This document shows, one piece after another, positions 13,740 through 16,163 of a stretch of 16,163 bases of DNA. A model generated the notes under the pieces. That model made no database searches. It was given only the letters and a program-made list of their open reading frames with translations, and was not told the DNA's origin. The stretch comes from Acetofilamentum sp. (GTDB lineage: Bacteria; Bacteroidota; Bacteroidia; Bacteroidales; JAFGUD01). The stretch is taken from assembly GCA_020722645.1 (NCBI GenBank), contig DYKL01000036.1, positions 1 to 16,163 on the forward strand, written 5' to 3'. A program made the translations under genes and the position numbers. Position 1 is the first letter of the stretch. Each line of letters begins with the position of its first letter.

Positions 13740-16037
13740 ATGCGACAAAAAAATCAAAAAAGATTCGAGCAATTGTTTAATCAACCATCTGAAAGTACAA
13801 AAACAATTGAAAATCTACTGAAAAATATGCACGACGACCTGACTGACTATTCTAAAGTTCCGTTTTCCTTCAATGACTTTATTTTTCAACTAAGCCGCCA
13901 ACCTCAGGTTATCTTGCGCGATGTATTTCAACTTTTCAGCGATGCTGTTAAATATTACGTAAAAGTTATCCCCAATAAAGAAAAAAATGACGAACTTCTA
14001 AAATTTGACACAAGCAAACTTTTTGAAGAAAATTGCGAAACTCCTTTTTTTGCTGATTTATTGTTTTCAAAAAGATTTATGCAAGTTGCACAAGCTATGA
14101 GCGTTGGCGTTCAAACAAACAGAATTTATATTTTTGAAGGTCCTCCGGGTAGTGGCAAAAGTACTTTTTTAAATAATTTATTGAACAAAATTCAGGAATA
14201 TACGCAACTTCCCGAAGGTGTTATGCTTAAAACCGTTTGGCATTTGGATATAGAAAAAATCGGAAATTCTAAAAACAACTTTTGGAACCGAATCGAAGAT
14301 ATTGCAAATAGTACAAACAATATTCAATTACTCGACTTAATTTCAACTCAAAAAAAATCGGCTTTTACAGAAAAATTTGTAAATATTTCCTGTCCCTACA
14401 ACGACCACCCGATTTTGCAAATACCTAAGGACATAAGAAAAAAATTTTTGGACACGGTAATTCAGGATAAGGAATTTAAAGAAAAACTATTCACCGAACA
14501 ACAATATTCATGGGTTTTTAAAGAAGAAGCTTGTCATATTTGTTCATCAATATACGACAGTCTTTACGATACTTTGAGCAGTCCTGCCGAAATACTGCAA
14601 ATGATAAATGCTAAAATTTTTGCTTACAGCCGTAAATTTGGTTACGGAATTTCAATTTTTAACCCGGGCGATGACTTGTGCAGAAGCGAATTTGAAAATC
14701 CGAATATGCAAAATATGTTGCATAATATCTTTAATAACGATAAAATTCAATATATTTTTTCGCCTATGGCTTATACGAATAATGGCGTTTATGCTATTAT
14801 GGATATGAAAGAAAAGAATATTCAGCGTTTCAAAAATCTTCACAGTATAATCAGCGACGGTGTCAATAAAGTAAATGTCAGAGAAGAAAGAATACGTACT
14901 ATGTTTTTATCGGTTATTAATCCCGAAGATACAAAACATTTTTCCGAAATTCAATCATTCAAAGACAGGATTATTACCGTAAAAATCCCCTATGTGCTCG
15001 ATTATAATGTTTCTTTGAAAATTTACAGACAAAAATTCGGAAATATTGACAAATACTTTTTGCCCGAAGTATTCGAGTCATTCGCAAGAATTATTATTTC
15101 AACAAGATTGGAAAAAAAGAACGAGACCTTAAAAAAATTACTCTCAAATCTTGCTGATTATCCTTTCCTTGACGAAAATTTATTTTTGTTAAAAATGGAA
15201 ATATACTCAGGAAATATTCCAATGTGGCTTTTAGATAAAGATAAAAGTACAATATCTGACAAAATGCTCGATTTGGTTGCCGCAGAAGCCAAAAATGAAG
15301 GTCTTTTCGGCATTTCAGGACGACAGGAATTGTCTCTGATAAATCAGTTTCTTGCTTTTTATACTGAAAATCGTGAGTTTATTACAATTAATGATGTTAT
15401 TGTTTTTTTCAAAGAAGAAATTTCTAAAGAACAATGGGTTAATATTCCCGAAAAATTTCCTGATTATCTTGTTGATTATTACGATTTTCTGATATTACAA
15501 CAAGTCAAGGAATGTATTTATTTTTATAATCGTGAACAAATAACAAAAGATATTTCAAATTATTTGTATGCAGTCAATTTTGATATTGGCAATGAGATAA
15601 TTTGCCCTTATACAACTGACAAAATAATTGTCAATGATGATTATTTTAAAAATTTTGAAGCTATTTATCTTGGTACGGTTTCCGGTGTTGCTAACAGAGT
15701 TGAATTTAGAAAAAAACAACAAAAAGAATACGTTACCCAAACTTTATCACAGGAAATAAAGGTACAAGGACTAGAAATAGATAAAACAACTCAATTTAAA
15801 AATCTATTTATTGATTACACTACTAATCTGAAACAGAATGCATTAGCACCTTATATTGCAAATGATAATTTCAGAAGAGCTTTGCTTGATTATAACAAAA
15901 AAGATTTTGAAAAATACGACAAACGTTTAAAATCTGACATTATTAGACTTATTAAAAATCTCAAAAAAAGATACGGATATACCAATAAAACTGCTATTTA
16001 TTCTATTTTATATATTTTAGATAAAAAAAGAAGGTGA
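13740..16037 (+). CDS. Divergent PrkA-like AAA+ protein, second paralogue
   Basis: This 765-residue protein is a distant PrkA relative. Walker A is GPPGSGKS (134-141), preceded by a longer N-terminal region than in the first paralogue (Walker A at 100). CPYNDHPILQIPK (218-230) and CHIC (265-268) correspond to the cysteine-bearing insert I associate with canonical PrkA proteins. A Walker B-like strand VYAIMDM holds D355. N394 in SVINPEDTKHF fits sensor 1. An arginine appears in FKDRIITVKIPYVLDYNVSLKIY, matching the DRxxxVxxPY pattern of PrkA. The C-terminal half (about 430-765) is weakly conserved and helical, and kinase activity cannot be claimed. The gene begins six bases after spoVR and is surely cotranscribed. 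It may form hetero-oligomers with, or act in parallel to, the first PrkA. Intact, no frameshift seen. Confidence 0.8.
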   Translation: MRQKNQKRFEQLFNQPSESTKTIENLLKNMHDDLTDYSKVPFSFNDFIFQLSRQPQVILRDVFQLFSDAVKYYVKVIPNKEKNDELLKFDTSKLFEENCETPFFADLLFSKRFMQVAQAMSVGVQTNRIYIFEGPPGSGKSTFLNNLLNKIQEYTQLPEGVMLKTVWHLDIEKIGNSKNNFWNRIEDIANSTNNIQLLDLISTQKKSAFTEKFVNISCPYNDHPILQIPKDIRKKFLDTVIQDKEFKEKLFTEQQYSWVFKEEACHICSSIYDSLYDTLSSPAEILQMINAKIFAYSRKFGYGISIFNPGDDLCRSEFENPNMQNMLHNIFNNDKIQYIFSPMAYTNNGVYAIMDMKEKNIQRFKNLHSIISDGVNKVNVREERIRTMFLSVINPEDTKHFSEIQSFKDRIITVKIPYVLDYNVSLKIYRQKFGNIDKYFLPEVFESFARIIISTRLEKKNETLKKLLSNLADYPFLDENLFLLKMEIYSGNIPMWLLDKDKSTISDKMLDLVAAEAKNEGLFGISGRQELSLINQFLAFYTENREFITINDVIVFFKEEISKEQWVNIPEKFPDYLVDYYDFLILQQVKECIYFYNREQITKDISNYLYAVNFDIGNEIICPYTTDKIIVNDDYFKNFEAIYLGTVSGVANRVEFRKKQQKEYVTQTLSQEIKVQGLEIDKTTQFKNLFIDYTTNLKQNALAPYIANDNFRRALLDYNKKDFEKYDKRLKSDIIRLIKNLKKRYGYTNKTAIYSILYILDKKRR

Positions 16038-16163
16038 AAAATTTGTTAATTTTTCAATTAGCTTCATCATGAGTGATAACGAAGGATGCTGTTTATTGAT
16101 TAGTGTCTGTTAACAATAGTTCGGTATATTTTGAAGTAATTCGTTAATATTCAGCAAATTGAT

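Noticed and set aside
16038..16163. Right-edge segment after the second PrkA-like gene
   Set aside because: No convincing terminator, promoter, RNA or coding start could be identified in the 126 bases before the window ends.

Overview
The window is about 30% G+C and looks like a chromosomal stretch from a Bacteroidota (Bacteroidales-like) bacterium. Supporting signs are TTTG / TAnnTTTG promoter boxes, near absence of Shine-Dalgarno sequences, a two-repeat DUF1599 protein followed by a BT_3928-type DoxX membrane protein, and a zapA / 6S-like RNA / rny block. All recognised genes lie on the + strand.

Positions 1-3612 are a loosely packed accessory region. It holds a small unknown membrane protein, a PagL-type lipid A deacylase-like outer membrane protein, and an exported tandem thioredoxin-fold protein without cysteines. 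The spacers between them are dense in small mobile or repetitive DNA: a 16-bp tandem array at the left edge, two 126/128-identical MITE-like elements with terminal inverted repeats and 5-bp target duplications, a REP-like double hairpin, and a 17-bp perfect inverted repeat enclosing the second MITE copy.

Positions 3685-6190 are a housekeeping unit. A consensus Bacteroidota promoter drives a small coiled-coil protein overlapping zapA. A 160-nt rod-shaped RNA with closing stem and U-tract follows, best read as 6S RNA. Then come RNase Y (rny) and a strong terminator. A gap with a long imperfect inverted repeat separates this from the DUF1599 and DoxX/thioredoxin-like pair (6546-8266).

Positions 8404-16037 are the most interesting part: a four-gene set of a PrkA/YeaG-type AAA+ protein, a YeaH/DUF444 von Willebrand A (MIDAS) protein, SpoVR/YcgB, and a second, strongly divergent PrkA-like AAA+ protein six bases after spoVR. 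The PrkA-YeaH-SpoVR trio is widespread and linked to stress and starvation physiology, but its biochemistry is poorly understood. Pairing AAA+ ATPases with a MIDAS protein resembles MoxR-VWA chaperone systems. Here the two ATPases keep different parts of the family signature, suggesting division of labour. The two internal spacers carry degenerate 7-bp and 8-bp tandem arrays, and the start codon of the vWA gene lies inside one of them, where three successive repeat units offer ATGs in three different frames.
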